Below are positions 50,994 to 62,857 of a DNA stretch of 64,000 nucleotides, piece by piece. The DNA comes from Rossellomorea aquimaris (GTDB lineage: Bacteria; Bacillota; Bacilli; Bacillales; Bacillaceae_B): the NCBI RefSeq assembly GCF_035590735.1, contig NZ_CP141595.1:3868001-3932000 (forward strand), written 5' to 3'. Within the stretch, counting starts at the first letter, position 1; each line of letters begins with the position of its first letter. Below the pieces are notes generated by a model that searched no databases, had not been told where the DNA came from, and saw only the letters and a program-made list of their open reading frames with translations. The translations under genes and the position numbers were made by a program.

Positions 50994-53867
50994 TTAATTG
51001 GTCACTTCTTCTTTTTCTCTAATCTTCTTCTTCATCCGTTCACGGTCGCGCTCAAGCACAGGTTTCAGGTACTTACCTGTGTAGGAACCTTGTGCTTCCG
51101 CCACTTTCTCAGGGGTTCCGCTTGCCACAATCGTACCACCTTTGTCTCCACCTTCAGGACCAAGATCTACAAGGTAATCGGCTGCTTTAATGACATCGAG
51201 ATTGTGTTCGATGACGAGGACCGTATCTCCGTTTTCAACAAGGCGTTGAAGAACAACTAAGAGTCTCGCGATGTCATCCACATGAAGTCCGGTAGTCGGC
51301 TCATCCAGAATGTAGAGAGAGCGGCCGGTAGAACGACGGTGCAATTCTGAAGCAAGCTTCACACGCTGGGCTTCTCCCCCTGATAACGTAGTGGCAGGCT
51401 GACCTAATGTGATGTAGCCAAGTCCAACATCAAAGATGGTTTGCAGCTTACGTTTGATCTTCGGAATGTTTTCGAAGAATTTCACTGCGTCTTCGACTGT
51501 CATCTCAAGTACATCAGAAATATTTTTATCTTTGTATTTCACTTCAAGTGTTTCCCGGTTGTATCGTTTCCCGTGACAAACTTCACATGGAACGTACACA
51601 TCAGGTAGGAAGTGCATTTCGATTTTGATGATCCCGTCTCCGCGACATGCTTCACAACGTCCGCCTTTAACATTAAAGCTGAAACGGCCTTTTTTATAGC
51701 CTCGAACTTTCGCTTCATTGGTTGTGGCAAATACATCCCGTATATCATCGAATACCCCGGTATAAGTAGCCGGGTTGGATCTTGGGGTACGACCGATTGG
51801 TGATTGATCGATATCAATGACCTTATCAAGGTTTTCAATCCCCTTCACTTCTTTATGCTCACCAGGTTTTGATTTCGCATTATGAAGCTTTTGGGCCAGT
51901 GACTTATGCAGGATTTCATTGATCAACGTACTTTTACCGGATCCCGATACTCCAGTCACCGCTGTAAAGATTCCTAATGGCAGCTTCACTTTGACATTGT
52001 TCAAGTTATTTTCTTTCGCTCCCACAATCTCTAAGTACCGGCCATCAGGTTTACGTCTTTCCTGTGGAAGAGGGATGAACTTCTTCCCTGAAAGGTACTG
52101 ACCCGTTAATGAGTTCGAGTCATCCATCACCTCTTGCGGTGTTCCTGCAGAAACCACTTCTCCCCCATGAACACCCGCTCCAGGTCCGATATCGATGAGG
52201 TAGTCAGCTGCCATCATCGTATCTTCATCATGCTCGACTACGATCAATGTGTTTCCTATTTCCCTCATGTTCTTTAAGGTGTCGATCAGTCGGTCATTGT
52301 CCCGCTGGTGCAGTCCTATGGACGGCTCATCAAGAATGTAGAGGACCCCCGTCAGACGGGAACCGATTTGAGTCGCTAAACGAATCCGTTGAGCTTCTCC
52401 CCCCGATAGCGTTCCTGCTGCCCGGCTTAATGTAAGATACTCCAATCCAACATTGACCAGGAATCCGAGGCGCTCACGGATCTCCCTCAAAATAAGATTG
52501 GCAATTTTCATATCTTTTTCAGATAGCTCGAGCTTATGGAAAAACTCTTCTGCTTCTTCAATCGAAAAGGCCGTTACTTCCCCTATATGAAGAGAATCTA
52601 CTTTTACTGCCAGACTCTCTTCTTTCAAACGGTGGCCTTTACAAGTTGGGCAATCCTGCTGTGCCATGTATTTCTCCATCTGTTCACGGATATAATCAGA
52701 GCTTGTTTCACGATAACGTCGCTCAACATTCGGGATGACTCCTTCGAAACGAAGATAGTTTTCACGGACTTGACCAAAATCGTTCTCGTAACGGAAGTAA
52801 ATCTCATCTTTGCCGGATCCAAATAGGATCTTATCCATTTGTTGTTTCGGAATATCCTTTACAGGCATATCCATCGGAATCTCATAATGATCACATACGG
52901 CCTTAAGGAGAGACGGATAGTATTGAGAACTTGTCGGTTCCCACGGCGCAATGGCATGTTCGTTCAGAGTGCGATCCCAATTTGGGATTATAAGCTCCTT
53001 ATCGACTTCAAGCTTTGTGCCCAATCCGTCACAGCTTTGGCAGGCACCATACGGACTATTGAATGAAAACATCCTTGGCTCAAGCTCTGTGATAGAGAAA
53101 CCACAGTATGGACAGGCGTGATGCTCACTGAATAAAAGTTCATCTTCCCCGATTACATCAATGATTACTTGACCGTCTGCCAGTCTTAGTGCAGTTTCAA
53201 GTGAGTCGGACAGACGTGCTGCGACGCCTTCTTTCACGACGATTCGGTCTATGATCACTTCGATGGAGTGCTTTTTATTTTTTTCCAGGGAGATTTCTTC
53301 CCCAAGATCCTGGACTTCACCGTTGATACGTACTCGAACAAAGCCTTGTTTCTTGATTTCTTCAAGGGTCTTCACGTGAGTTCCTTTACGGCCTGATACA
53401 ACCGGTGCCAGTACTTGAAGCTTAGTTCTCTCCGGGTACTCAAGAATACGGTCGACCATTTGTTCAATCGTTTGGGAGGAGATTTCGATCCCGTGATTCG
53501 GACAAATCGGTTTCCCTACCCTTGCAAACAACAGTCGTAAATAGTCGTAAATTTCGGTGACCGTCCCTACAGTCGAACGTGGATTACGACTTGTTGTCTT
53601 TTGATCGATGGAAATCGCCGGGGACAATCCTTCGATGGCATCCACATCAGGCTTATCCATTTGACCTAAAAATTGACGGGCGTAAGCAGAAAGAGATTCG
53701 ACATAACGTCTTTGTCCTTCTGCATAAATGGTGTCAAAGGCAAGGGATGATTTACCTGAACCCGAAAGCCCCGTTAAAACGACCAGTTTATCCCTGGGGA
53801 TTTTGATATCTATATTCTTTAAATTATGAGCTCTAGCTCCTTGTACGATTATTTGATCTCGCGCCAT
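50994..53867 (-). CDS. uvrA: Excinuclease ABC subunit A
   Basis: UvrA detects bulky DNA lesions and loads UvrB in nucleotide excision repair. The 957 residues hold two ABC ATPase modules (Walker A GLSGSGKSS and GVSGSGKST, two LSGGEAQR signatures) and zinc fingers (CPYCGF...CQSCDG and CEACRGDG...CEVCHG). The start MARDQIIVQG (53867) has AAGGAT upstream and is the family N-terminus; the longer frame runs into uvrB. It is seven bases after uvrB. Confidence 0.97.
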   Translation of the reverse strand: MARDQIIVQGARAHNLKNIDIKIPRDKLVVLTGLSGSGKSSLAFDTIYAEGQRRYVESLSAYARQFLGQMDKPDVDAIEGLSPAISIDQKTTSRNPRSTVGTVTEIYDYLRLLFARVGKPICPNHGIEISSQTIEQMVDRILEYPERTKLQVLAPVVSGRKGTHVKTLEEIKKQGFVRVRINGEVQDLGEEISLEKNKKHSIEVIIDRIVVKEGVAARLSDSLETALRLADGQVIIDVIGEDELLFSEHHACPYCGFSITELEPRMFSFNSPYGACQSCDGLGTKLEVDKELIIPNWDRTLNEHAIAPWEPTSSQYYPSLLKAVCDHYEIPMDMPVKDIPKQQMDKILFGSGKDEIYFRYENDFGQVRENYLRFEGVIPNVERRYRETSSDYIREQMEKYMAQQDCPTCKGHRLKEESLAVKVDSLHIGEVTAFSIEEAEEFFHKLELSEKDMKIANLILREIRERLGFLVNVGLEYLTLSRAAGTLSGGEAQRIRLATQIGSRLTGVLYILDEPSIGLHQRDNDRLIDTLKNMREIGNTLIVVEHDEDTMMAADYLIDIGPGAGVHGGEVVSAGTPQEVMDDSNSLTGQYLSGKKFIPLPQERRKPDGRYLEIVGAKENNLNNVKVKLPLGIFTAVTGVSGSGKSTLINEILHKSLAQKLHNAKSKPGEHKEVKGIENLDKVIDIDQSPIGRTPRSNPATYTGVFDDIRDVFATTNEAKVRGYKKGRFSFNVKGGRCEACRGDGIIKIEMHFLPDVYVPCEVCHGKRYNRETLEVKYKDKNISDVLEMTVEDAVKFFENIPKIKRKLQTIFDVGLGYITLGQPATTLSGGEAQRVKLASELHRRSTGRSLYILDEPTTGLHVDDIARLLVVLQRLVENGDTVLVIEHNLDVIKAADYLVDLGPEGGDKGGTIVASGTPEKVAEAQGSYTGKYLKPVLERDRERMKKKIREKEEVTN

Positions 53868-53874
53868 ATTTCGT

Positions 53875-55857
<1,983 letters not shown>

Positions 55858-55941
55858 CGTGAAACCTCCTATAGTAAAGGACTGCTACCTTGTATTTACC
55901 TACTTATACCCATCTTAAACACTGTCCATTCTTCTATACAC

Positions 55942-55993
55942 ATTCTACCACATTCCCTACATTATTAACCAACAATAAGCGAACAAAAGTTCG
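55942..55993 (-). promoter_or_regulatory. uvrBA promoter with LexA (SOS) box
   Basis: CGAACAAAAGTTCG (55980-55993) matches the Bacillus LexA consensus CGAAC-N4-GTTCG exactly. Downstream on the minus strand, TGGTAGAAT is an extended -10 (TAGAAT at 55947-55942). The box overlaps or abuts the -35 region. Confidence 0.88.
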
Positions 55994-56028
55994 TTTTTTT
56001 ATTTATATAGAGATAACATTATCCTGGT

Positions 56029-56312
56029 TGTGGATAACTTTTGATAAAGAAACAGTTTAGAAGTTTGAATTGTAGTTTCGACACTTTACGAGAGGCTGAA
56101 AGGAGCTTTTAAGAAATTTTCGACATAATCCGAGCATTTCTATACACACCCTGTGTACAACTATGTGTATAAGTCGATATTCCTTGTGGAAAATCCCTAA
56201 ACTTATTCACAATTCGTCAAATTTCTTGTGCACAATGTTGATGAATGCGGATTCAATCTGTGAATAACACCCCTGCCCCCCACTTATTCACACTATTCTT
56301 TATTTATCCACA
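56029..56312. promoter_or_regulatory. DnaA-box cluster between uvrB and the amidase gene
   Basis: Six exact TTATNCACA nonamers lie within 284 bp: 56203-56211, 56284-56292 and 56304-56312 on the plus strand; 56029-56037, 56164-56172 and 56259-56267 on the minus strand. Four more have one mismatch (56140-56148, 56152-56160, 56185-56193, 56226-56234). dnaA/dnaN are not adjacent, so this is not the expected replication origin. Clusters of this kind elsewhere in Bacillus bind DnaA and affect initiation timing. No such cluster at uvrB is known to me. Confidence 0.8.
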
Positions 56313-56477
56313 ATTAAGATATCTCTTCCTCAAATGATTTCTCTCAGGTCATTAAGCTTATCCCGATCCAAATATTCATCTAGGCATATACCTAATAATT
56401 AATTGACTATTCTGTCTTATTTCCAATAAGCTTTCTTATAGGTTCTACAAAAAATACATAGTGTTCAGGAGGAATGT

Positions 56478-58475
56478 ATGAAAAAATCTAAATGGCTACA
56501 AGTCGCCGGTTCCCTTAGTTTAACGGGATTTCTACTGAGTTCCACAATCACCCCGATGTCACCGACGATTACCTCTCATGTAGTGGCAAAAGCTGAAGTT
56601 GTCGATTCACTCGAGTTGCAAAAAGCGTTTCAACAAGCAGCACAGGAGTTCAATGTCCCTGTTGAAATTCTACTTGCAGTGGGTTATAACGTTTCCCTAT
56701 GGGAGCATCATGACGGAAAGCCAAGTGCTTCCGGAGGCTACGGATTGATGCATCTTACGGATGTTAACACTGATAATTTAGAAGATACCCACAACGATGA
56801 ACCTGCCCATATGTTTTTATCCGGTAAAGATGGCGGAGACGCTCACCCCTTAGAAGAATCAACACTGAGAATCGAATCTACATTAGACATCAATGATCCC
56901 AAACTTCACACTCTGGATACCGCAGCTGAACTACTCTCTCTTGAACCAGAAACGTTAAAACAGAATAAGAACCAAAATATCCGTGGTGCTGCAGCACTTC
57001 TGGCACAGTATGCCAAAGATACCGCTGGAGGGACACCTTCTGATGTAAACGAATGGTACGGTGCAGTCGCTAAATACAGCGGTTCATCCGACTATACGGG
57101 AGCAAAGGACTTTGCGGACCGTGTATACGAGACAATCAACGTCGGAGTCACTAAACAAACAGAGGATGGCTCTTCCCTAACCTTAGCCGCAAAACAAACC
57201 AAACCGAATAAAGAATCACTCCAATCATTAAACTTAAAAATGGACACTGAAGAAACCGAAGCCGATTGTCCGAATGGCCTCGCATGTCATTACGTACCGG
57301 CAGCTTACAAGAAAATTGACTGGGGCGGCGGGACCTACTATGAAACTTCATACGGCAATTACGACATTGCAAACCGGCCACATGACAATCAGGAAATCAA
57401 GTACATCGTCCTTCACGACACGGAAATCAGCTATGATTTAACCAAAACCGTGTTCCAGCGTGAATGGACTCAGGCTTCCGCTCATTATGTGATCCGTTCT
57501 TCCGACGGTGATATCACTCAAATGGTGGACAATAAAGATGTAGCCTGGCATGCTGGAAACTGGTATTTCAACTCCAAAAGCATTGGGATCGAGCACGAAG
57601 GTATCGCCATTGAAGGGGCAGCCTGGTATAACGAACAGCTGTATCATGCATCAGCCCGATTAGTAAAACATCTTTCTAAAAAGTTCAATATTCCATTAGA
57701 CCGTGATCATATCATTGCACATGATGAGATACCTGGAACGACTGCTGCAAGACAACCTGCTATGCACTGGGATCCAGGTCCATTCTGGGATTGGGCACAT
57801 TATATGCAAATTCTTGGAGCTCCCGTGGAATCTGGAAAAGGACAAAAAGACATCGTCCAAATCCGTCCGAATTTCGAAACAAACAAGCCAATCCTTCAGA
57901 CTCCAACGGGGGAACCCGTACCTGAACAATCGGCAAATTTTGTGTATTTGTATACAGCCCCAAGCTTTGAGGCTCCGTTGATCAAAGACGCTGCCCTACC
58001 AAACGCCAACCCATTCGATGCGTCCAATTGGGGCAACAAGGCGGTTACAGGGCAAACCTTTTACCAGGCAGAAGAACAAGATGATTGGACGGCGATTTGG
58101 TACGCAGGGCAAAAAGCGTGGTTTTATAATCCTAAAGGAACGAATACCACAAAAGGTTCAGGTATTGTGATCACACCCAAGGAAGGAACTTCTGGCATCC
58201 CTGTTTACGGACTTGCTTATCCAGAAGAAGAAGCTTTTCCTGATGGCATCCCGGTAAGAGGCATGTCCCCTCTTCAGTACACGCTGGCTTCTGATCAAAA
58301 ATATGTTGCAACCGAAAAAGTAAAAGGAAGCTACTACAGTGCCCCTGTTTATACGTATAACCCAGAGACGACACATAAAATCGTCTGGGGGAATGAGGAG
58401 TTTTATCTAATTCACTTGAACCATCGCCTGGCATTTGTAAAAGCAAGCGATGTCGATGTGGTAGCTGCTCCATAA
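56478..58475 (+). CDS. Secreted N-acetylmuramoyl-L-alanine amidase with lysozyme-like N-domain
   Basis: The 665-residue exported protein has a signal peptide (about 1-38). Residues 45-225 resemble a lytic-transglycosylase/lysozyme-like fold (VPVEILLAVGYNVSLWEHHDG, SGGYGLMHLTDV). About 300-450 form an amidase_2/PGRP domain with zinc-ligand-type motifs YIVLHDTE, WHAGNW, GIEHEG and IIAHDEIPG. The C-terminal 200 residues contain repeated beta-rich segments, probably wall-binding SH3-like. It would cut peptidoglycan outside the cell. AGGAGG precedes the start. It is convergent with csbA and downstream of the DnaA-box cluster. Confidence 0.85.
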   Translation: MKKSKWLQVAGSLSLTGFLLSSTITPMSPTITSHVVAKAEVVDSLELQKAFQQAAQEFNVPVEILLAVGYNVSLWEHHDGKPSASGGYGLMHLTDVNTDNLEDTHNDEPAHMFLSGKDGGDAHPLEESTLRIESTLDINDPKLHTLDTAAELLSLEPETLKQNKNQNIRGAAALLAQYAKDTAGGTPSDVNEWYGAVAKYSGSSDYTGAKDFADRVYETINVGVTKQTEDGSSLTLAAKQTKPNKESLQSLNLKMDTEETEADCPNGLACHYVPAAYKKIDWGGGTYYETSYGNYDIANRPHDNQEIKYIVLHDTEISYDLTKTVFQREWTQASAHYVIRSSDGDITQMVDNKDVAWHAGNWYFNSKSIGIEHEGIAIEGAAWYNEQLYHASARLVKHLSKKFNIPLDRDHIIAHDEIPGTTAARQPAMHWDPGPFWDWAHYMQILGAPVESGKGQKDIVQIRPNFETNKPILQTPTGEPVPEQSANFVYLYTAPSFEAPLIKDAALPNANPFDASNWGNKAVTGQTFYQAEEQDDWTAIWYAGQKAWFYNPKGTNTTKGSGIVITPKEGTSGIPVYGLAYPEEEAFPDGIPVRGMSPLQYTLASDQKYVATEKVKGSYYSAPVYTYNPETTHKIVWGNEEFYLIHLNHRLAFVKASDVDVVAAP

Positions 58476-58477
58476 AA

Positions 58478-58516
58478 AAATGGGCTGTCTTATTTAAAGA
58501 CAGCCCATTTTTTTTA
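58478..58516. terminator. Bidirectional terminator between the amidase gene and csbA
   Basis: AAATGGGCTGTCTT pairs with AAGACAGCCCATTT, with T-runs on both strands. Confidence 0.92.
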
Positions 58517-58543
58517 AGAACTTCTATTCATCTGTAACCCAAA

Positions 58544-58780
58544 TCATGCACTTCTCTTCGCTTTTTTCATCATCCGGTCGCTGTACCAGAATCCGACGGT
58601 CAACGAAGCCGCGTCTACGACAATAAGAAACCATGAGTCTGTATAACCTTTTGAAACCGACGCCGCAATGAGGGCTACGGTCAAGATCAATCCGACATAA
58701 TGATTGTACGTCACCCTTGTGAACAGAACGACAAGCAATCCTGGCAAAAATAAACCTAAAATGATTTTGGACACGTTCAA
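58544..58780 (-). CDS. csbA: CsbA-like small membrane protein
   Basis: The 78-residue protein has about three hydrophobic helices and the LFLPGLLVVLFTRVTYNHYVG segment of CsbA. In B. subtilis csbA is a sigma-B-controlled stress gene next to uvrB; here the amidase gene and the DnaA-box cluster separate them. No clear sigma-B promoter was found upstream. Function unknown. Confidence 0.85.
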   Translation of the reverse strand: MNVSKIILGLFLPGLLVVLFTRVTYNHYVGLILTVALIAASVSKGYTDSWFLIVVDAASLTVGFWYSDRMMKKAKRSA

Positions 58781-58846
58781 CTCTCCTTAAAGATAAGGGA
58801 ATAACACATATTCTACCGAAGTTTCCCCTATCTGGAAAGGGTTTTC

Positions 58847-59488
58847 CTACTCTTCCCCCTGCTGAATTAATTTCTGGGTCCGTTCCTTCAACTCACTATG
58901 AGGGATGAATTTTTCCGAAAGCATATCAGGCAGAATGTATTCCAAGAAGTATTGTACGCACTCCAGATCCTTGTATTTCACAATTGTAGAAAGCGCTTCT
59001 TGATAAATTTCAATAAATAGAGGCTCCGGATTCCCTTTTTGAATTTCTCCAAAGGATTCATACAGAAGATCGATTTTGTCTGCGACAGATAGGATTCTTC
59101 CTTCAAGGCTATCGTCTTTCCCCTCTTTAAACCGTTCTCTGTACACTTGTTGAAATTGCGGGGGGAATTCTGTGGTGACGAATTTATTGACCATCTGATC
59201 TTCTACCTGGCTAAAGAGCTCACGCAGCTCTCCTGATGCATATTTTACAGGGGTCTTTATATCTCCTGTAAACAGTTCAGCGTAGTCATGATTCAAGGCT
59301 TTTTCATACAGTGCTTTCCAGTCAATTTGTTTCCCGCTTTGTTCTTCCGCCGTTCCTAAAAACTGTGCAATTTTGGTCACCTTAAATGAATGGCTAGCTA
59401 CGTTATGCTCATGATATTTAAATCGCCCCGGACAGCGAATGAGGGTTTCAAGGTCGGATAAGCTTTTAAAATAGTGATGAATTCCCAT
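58847..59488 (-). CDS. HD-domain phosphohydrolase (YfbR-like)
   Basis: The 213-residue protein has HD-type metal ligands: His in HNVASHSFKV, the HD pair in ALNHDYAELFTGDI and a distal Asp in VADKIDLLYES. This order is like YfbR/5'-nucleotidase-type HD enzymes, which act on deoxynucleoside monophosphates; the actual substrate is not established. It stands alone between csbA and a hydrolase gene. Confidence 0.8.
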   Translation of the reverse strand: MGIHHYFKSLSDLETLIRCPGRFKYHEHNVASHSFKVTKIAQFLGTAEEQSGKQIDWKALYEKALNHDYAELFTGDIKTPVKYASGELRELFSQVEDQMVNKFVTTEFPPQFQQVYRERFKEGKDDSLEGRILSVADKIDLLYESFGEIQKGNPEPLFIEIYQEALSTIVKYKDLECVQYFLEYILPDMLSEKFIPHSELKERTQKLIQQGEE

Positions 59489-59565
59489 CGTATTCTCCTC
59501 TCATTGATCGACTTTACTTTATGAAAATAGTATCAAGTAGAAGGAGTAAGAGCAAAGATAATCTA

Positions 59566-60336
59566 TTACACCTCAGCTGCCAACTCTTCTATTTCACCTA
59601 ACAGTATATTATTTAGAGCATCGTGATAACGTGTGGGAATTTGATGAGAGGCTCCTGGAATGATATATATTTTCTTAGGATAGCAATCGTTATACAGTTT
59701 TAGTTGAGAATTGATCCAATCGGACCTTTCCCCATAAATTAAGAGAAGCGGGATGGGAAGCTTCTCTACCTGCTCTATTCCATCGTAGTGAAGGGATTGC
59801 TCGTAGAACTGATACCAAATATGGTGGTTCGCCTTATTCATATGCCCCCTAAGCTTTTCACGCTCTAGCTTGTCCTTGAAATGGGCTCTGGAAATAATTC
59901 CCGATAGGCGGGCAGGATGTTCACGAACCATTTTCATGCCCATATGGTGCATCCATTTCAGCTTGGGATTCGTGACTTTCGGATATCCCCCTACCAGAAT
60001 GAGAGCGGAAACCCGCTCTTCATAGGTACAGGCGAATGTTTGTCCCACTATTCCTCCTGCAGAATATCCGAGCATCACACATGCAGCAATGTTCAGGTGG
60101 TCGAGAATCGCCTTTATGTCCCCTACAAACTGAGAGATATTTATATTCTGTTCCATGGTAAAGGAGTCGCCATGGCCTGTTAAGTCCGGAATGATGAGGC
60201 GAAAGTGCCTGGAAAGCACATGCTGCTTTATGAATGTCATTCTCCCCATACCAGGGGGATGGATCAAGACAAGGGGCGTCCCCTTTCCTAAATCGTCAAA
60301 ATAAAGATCTCTATTCTTAAAATGGATCATCGCCAT
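59566..60336 (-). CDS. Alpha/beta-hydrolase family protein
   Basis: The 256-residue alpha/beta-hydrolase has the oxyanion loop LIHPPGMG, nucleophile Ser in LGYSAGG, Asp near GERSDW and His in GASHQIP, the form of a lipase/esterase or lactonase of unknown substrate. The start MAMIHFKN (60336) has GGAGGA nine bases before; a frame open to 60372 contains that site. It lies between serA and the HD gene. Confidence 0.82.
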   Translation of the reverse strand: MAMIHFKNRDLYFDDLGKGTPLVLIHPPGMGRMTFIKQHVLSRHFRLIIPDLTGHGDSFTMEQNINISQFVGDIKAILDHLNIAACVMLGYSAGGIVGQTFACTYEERVSALILVGGYPKVTNPKLKWMHHMGMKMVREHPARLSGIISRAHFKDKLEREKLRGHMNKANHHIWYQFYEQSLHYDGIEQVEKLPIPLLLIYGERSDWINSQLKLYNDCYPKKIYIIPGASHQIPTRYHDALNNILLGEIEELAAEV

Positions 60337-60406
60337 AAAAATAAATCCTCCCTCAACCGCTTTACTACACATTGTTCTCGGGTTAAGGGAGTTCTAGTCA
60401 CTTTAT

Positions 60407-61582
60407 TTAAATGAGGCGGACGGAAACCACACCGTGTATTTCTTTCATCCTGCTTTTCACTTGATGTTGTTCTTCTTCCAGGAGTTTCTGATCCAAATCA
60501 ATCATGGTATAGGCCCACGTATGTTTACTGCGGTTGATCATATCTGCAATGTTGACTGCGTACCCTGAGAGAACATTGGCGATTTGACTGACCATGTTCG
60601 GGATGTTTTGGTGCATGACCGTCACTCGCATTTTTCCGCTGTAAGGCAGTTCCACATCAGGCAGGTTCACAGCATGCTTAATATTACCCGTTTCAAGATA
60701 TGTTTTCAGCTGCTTTGTCGCCATGATGGCACAGTTTTCTTCAGATTCTACTGTAGATGCGCCCAAATGAGGAACAGGGACGACGTTTTTCATGTTCAAA
60801 ACCTTTTCATTTGGGAAATCCGTTACATATTTACGGACTATTCCTGTTTCAAGGGCCTTTTCCAGAGCATCTTCTTCCACTAGCTCACCTCTTGAAAAGT
60901 TTAAGATCGTCATACCCTTTTTCATCTTTGTGAAGCCTTCTTCACTCACAAAGCTTGCAGTCTTGTCTGTTAATGGAATGTGCAGCGTCACAAAATCACA
61001 CTCTGCCCATACTTCTTCAATATGATGAGCTCGCTTCACATCCTGGGATAAACGCCACGCTGCGTCCACTGATATAAATGGATCATAGGCGACCACATCC
61101 ATACCAAGGGCAAGGGCATCATTTGCGACAAGGACGCCAATCGCTCCCAAGCCTACGACACCAAGCTTCTTCCCTTTAATCTCACTTCCTACGAATTCCT
61201 TTTTCTTTGCTTCTACGACACTTGGAACGTCTTCCTCAGTTCCTTTTAGCGTGTTTGTCCAGCCGACTGCAGAATATAGGTTACGTGAAGAAGCGATTAA
61301 ATTAGCCAGTACGAGCTCTTTAACGGCGTTTGCATTGGCACCGGGCGTATTAAAGACAACAATTCCTTTTTCCGTACAGTAATCAATCGGGATATTATTG
61401 ACTCCTGCACCTGCCCGGGCAATGGCTTTGACTGAAGCCGGAAAAGAGTAATCATGCAAGTTCTTTGATCTGACCAGAATTCCATCTGGATCCCCATTCC
61501 CATTCAGATGGTAGTTCAGGTCATCCTCTATAAGTGATAATCCGCTTTGACTAATGGCATTGTACGTATTGATTGAAATCAT
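60407..61582 (-). CDS. serA: D-3-phosphoglycerate dehydrogenase with C-terminal ACT domain
   Basis: SerA commits 3-phosphoglycerate to serine synthesis. It has the D-2-hydroxyacid dehydrogenase fold with NAD site VVGLGAIGVLVA, Arg in NFSRGEL, Glu in DFPNEKVL and His in VPHLGAST, followed by a C-terminal ACT domain (about 320-391) that usually senses serine. An ATG at 61582 is chosen because AAGGAGG is nine bases upstream; an ATG two codons earlier overlaps the serC stop by four bases and is possible. It lacks the long intervening domain of the type 1 enzyme. Confidence 0.93.
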   Translation of the reverse strand: MISINTYNAISQSGLSLIEDDLNYHLNGNGDPDGILVRSKNLHDYSFPASVKAIARAGAGVNNIPIDYCTEKGIVVFNTPGANANAVKELVLANLIASSRNLYSAVGWTNTLKGTEEDVPSVVEAKKKEFVGSEIKGKKLGVVGLGAIGVLVANDALALGMDVVAYDPFISVDAAWRLSQDVKRAHHIEEVWAECDFVTLHIPLTDKTASFVSEEGFTKMKKGMTILNFSRGELVEEDALEKALETGIVRKYVTDFPNEKVLNMKNVVPVPHLGASTVESEENCAIMATKQLKTYLETGNIKHAVNLPDVELPYSGKMRVTVMHQNIPNMVSQIANVLSGYAVNIADMINRSKHTWAYTMIDLDQKLLEEEQHQVKSRMKEIHGVVSVRLI

Positions 61583-61584
61583 TT

Positions 61585-62664
61585 TCATACTCCTCCTTGC
61601 TCAGACTCAAATTTTTTCATGAAACCGACCAGTGCTTCCACACCTTCAAGAGGCATGGCATTATATAAACTCGCTCGCATTCCGCCAACCGAACGATGTC
61701 CTTTTAAAAATTCAAACCCGCGAGCCTTGGCTTCTTTTAGAAACCTGGCGTCCAGCTCCTCGTCACGTGTTGAAAAAGGTATGTTCATTAAGGAACGATT
61801 TTTTTCCGGGACAGGGTTATTGAATAAAGAGGATTCATCTATACAGCTGTATAAGAGACCGGCTTTCCTCTCATTTTGAGCCTGCATCCCTTCCACTCCG
61901 CCATTCTCCTTCACCCACTCCAGTACAAGCTTTAATACGTATATAGAGAAGGTCGGTGGTGTGTTAAAGAGGGAACCATGCTTTACATACGTTGCGTAAT
62001 TCAGCATCGTAGGACACGTAGTAGATGCTTGACCGACCAGACTGTCATGAATGATCGCCACCGTAACACCCGAAGGACCCAGATTCTTTTGAGCTCCTGC
62101 ATAGATGAGTCCGAAAGAGGAAACGTCGATTTTCTCCGAAAGGATATGGGAGGACATATCGGCTATAAGTGGAATGCCTCCTGTTTCAGGCCATTCATGG
62201 TAACGCGTTCCTTCAATTGTATTGTTGGAGGTAATATGTACATAGCTTGATTGTGTTGAAAAATCTTCCGGTGTATATGCAGGGATCTCAAATTTCTTTT
62301 GAGGTGATAAAGTATGGACATTCCCAACCTTCTCTGCTTCTTTGACAGCTTTCTTCGACCAGCTGCCTGTCAGTACATAGTCAGCTTCTTGATCTGAACC
62401 CAATAAGTTTAGAGGAATCATGGAAAATTGCAGGGATGCCCCACCTTGCATAAATACGACATGGTAATCATCTGGAATCGAGAGCAGTTCACGCAATAAA
62501 CCTTGAGCTTCTTCTATTATATTTTGGAAAGGGGCAGATCGATGACTCAATTCCATAACAGACATACCCGTTTCCTGATAGTTCAATAATTCGCCTTGAA
62601 CCTTTTTCAGAACAGGCTCAGGTAACACCGCAGGACCAGCAGAAAAATTATACACACGCTTCAA
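61585..62664 (-). CDS. serC: Phosphoserine aminotransferase
   Basis: SerC transfers an amino group from glutamate to 3-phosphohydroxypyruvate using PLP. The 359 residues show NFSAGPAVLPEPVL, the substrate loop SHRSAPF and the PLP lysine in YAGAQKNLGPSG. The start is probably TTG at 62664 (MKRVYNFSAG), eight bases after GGCGG; the frame continues to a GTG at 62673 that overlaps this site. It is first in a serC-serA operon with a strong promoter. Confidence 0.94.
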   Translation of the reverse strand: MKRVYNFSAGPAVLPEPVLKKVQGELLNYQETGMSVMELSHRSAPFQNIIEEAQGLLRELLSIPDDYHVVFMQGGASLQFSMIPLNLLGSDQEADYVLTGSWSKKAVKEAEKVGNVHTLSPQKKFEIPAYTPEDFSTQSSYVHITSNNTIEGTRYHEWPETGGIPLIADMSSHILSEKIDVSSFGLIYAGAQKNLGPSGVTVAIIHDSLVGQASTTCPTMLNYATYVKHGSLFNTPPTFSIYVLKLVLEWVKENGGVEGMQAQNERKAGLLYSCIDESSLFNNPVPEKNRSLMNIPFSTRDEELDARFLKEAKARGFEFLKGHRSVGGMRASLYNAMPLEGVEALVGFMKKFESEQGGV

Positions 62665-62698
62665 CAACAGCACCGCCTAAAGTTCAGAATTTTTCAAC

Positions 62699-62727
62699 AG
62701 TATAATCGCGCACAGTGGTTTAGTCAA
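62699..62727 (-). promoter_or_regulatory. serCA promoter
   Basis: TTGACT and TATACT are 17 bp apart, a near-ideal sigma-A promoter about 35 bp before serC. No T-box or riboswitch fits in the short leader. Confidence 0.85.
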
Positions 62728-62857
62728 TATCAAAAACGAATGATGAAAACGCTTAATAGAACCGTTTTTAGGCTCATGCGTGGTTATGGATTGATTCTTT
62801 GTCGTTTTTAAAAAACGCTCTTTTCGTAAAGATTGTTGTTTTCAACATAAGTTCTGC

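Noticed and set aside
56029..56312. The DnaA-box cluster as oriC
   Set aside because: dnaA, dnaN and rpmH are absent, and the flanking genes are uvrB and an amidase.
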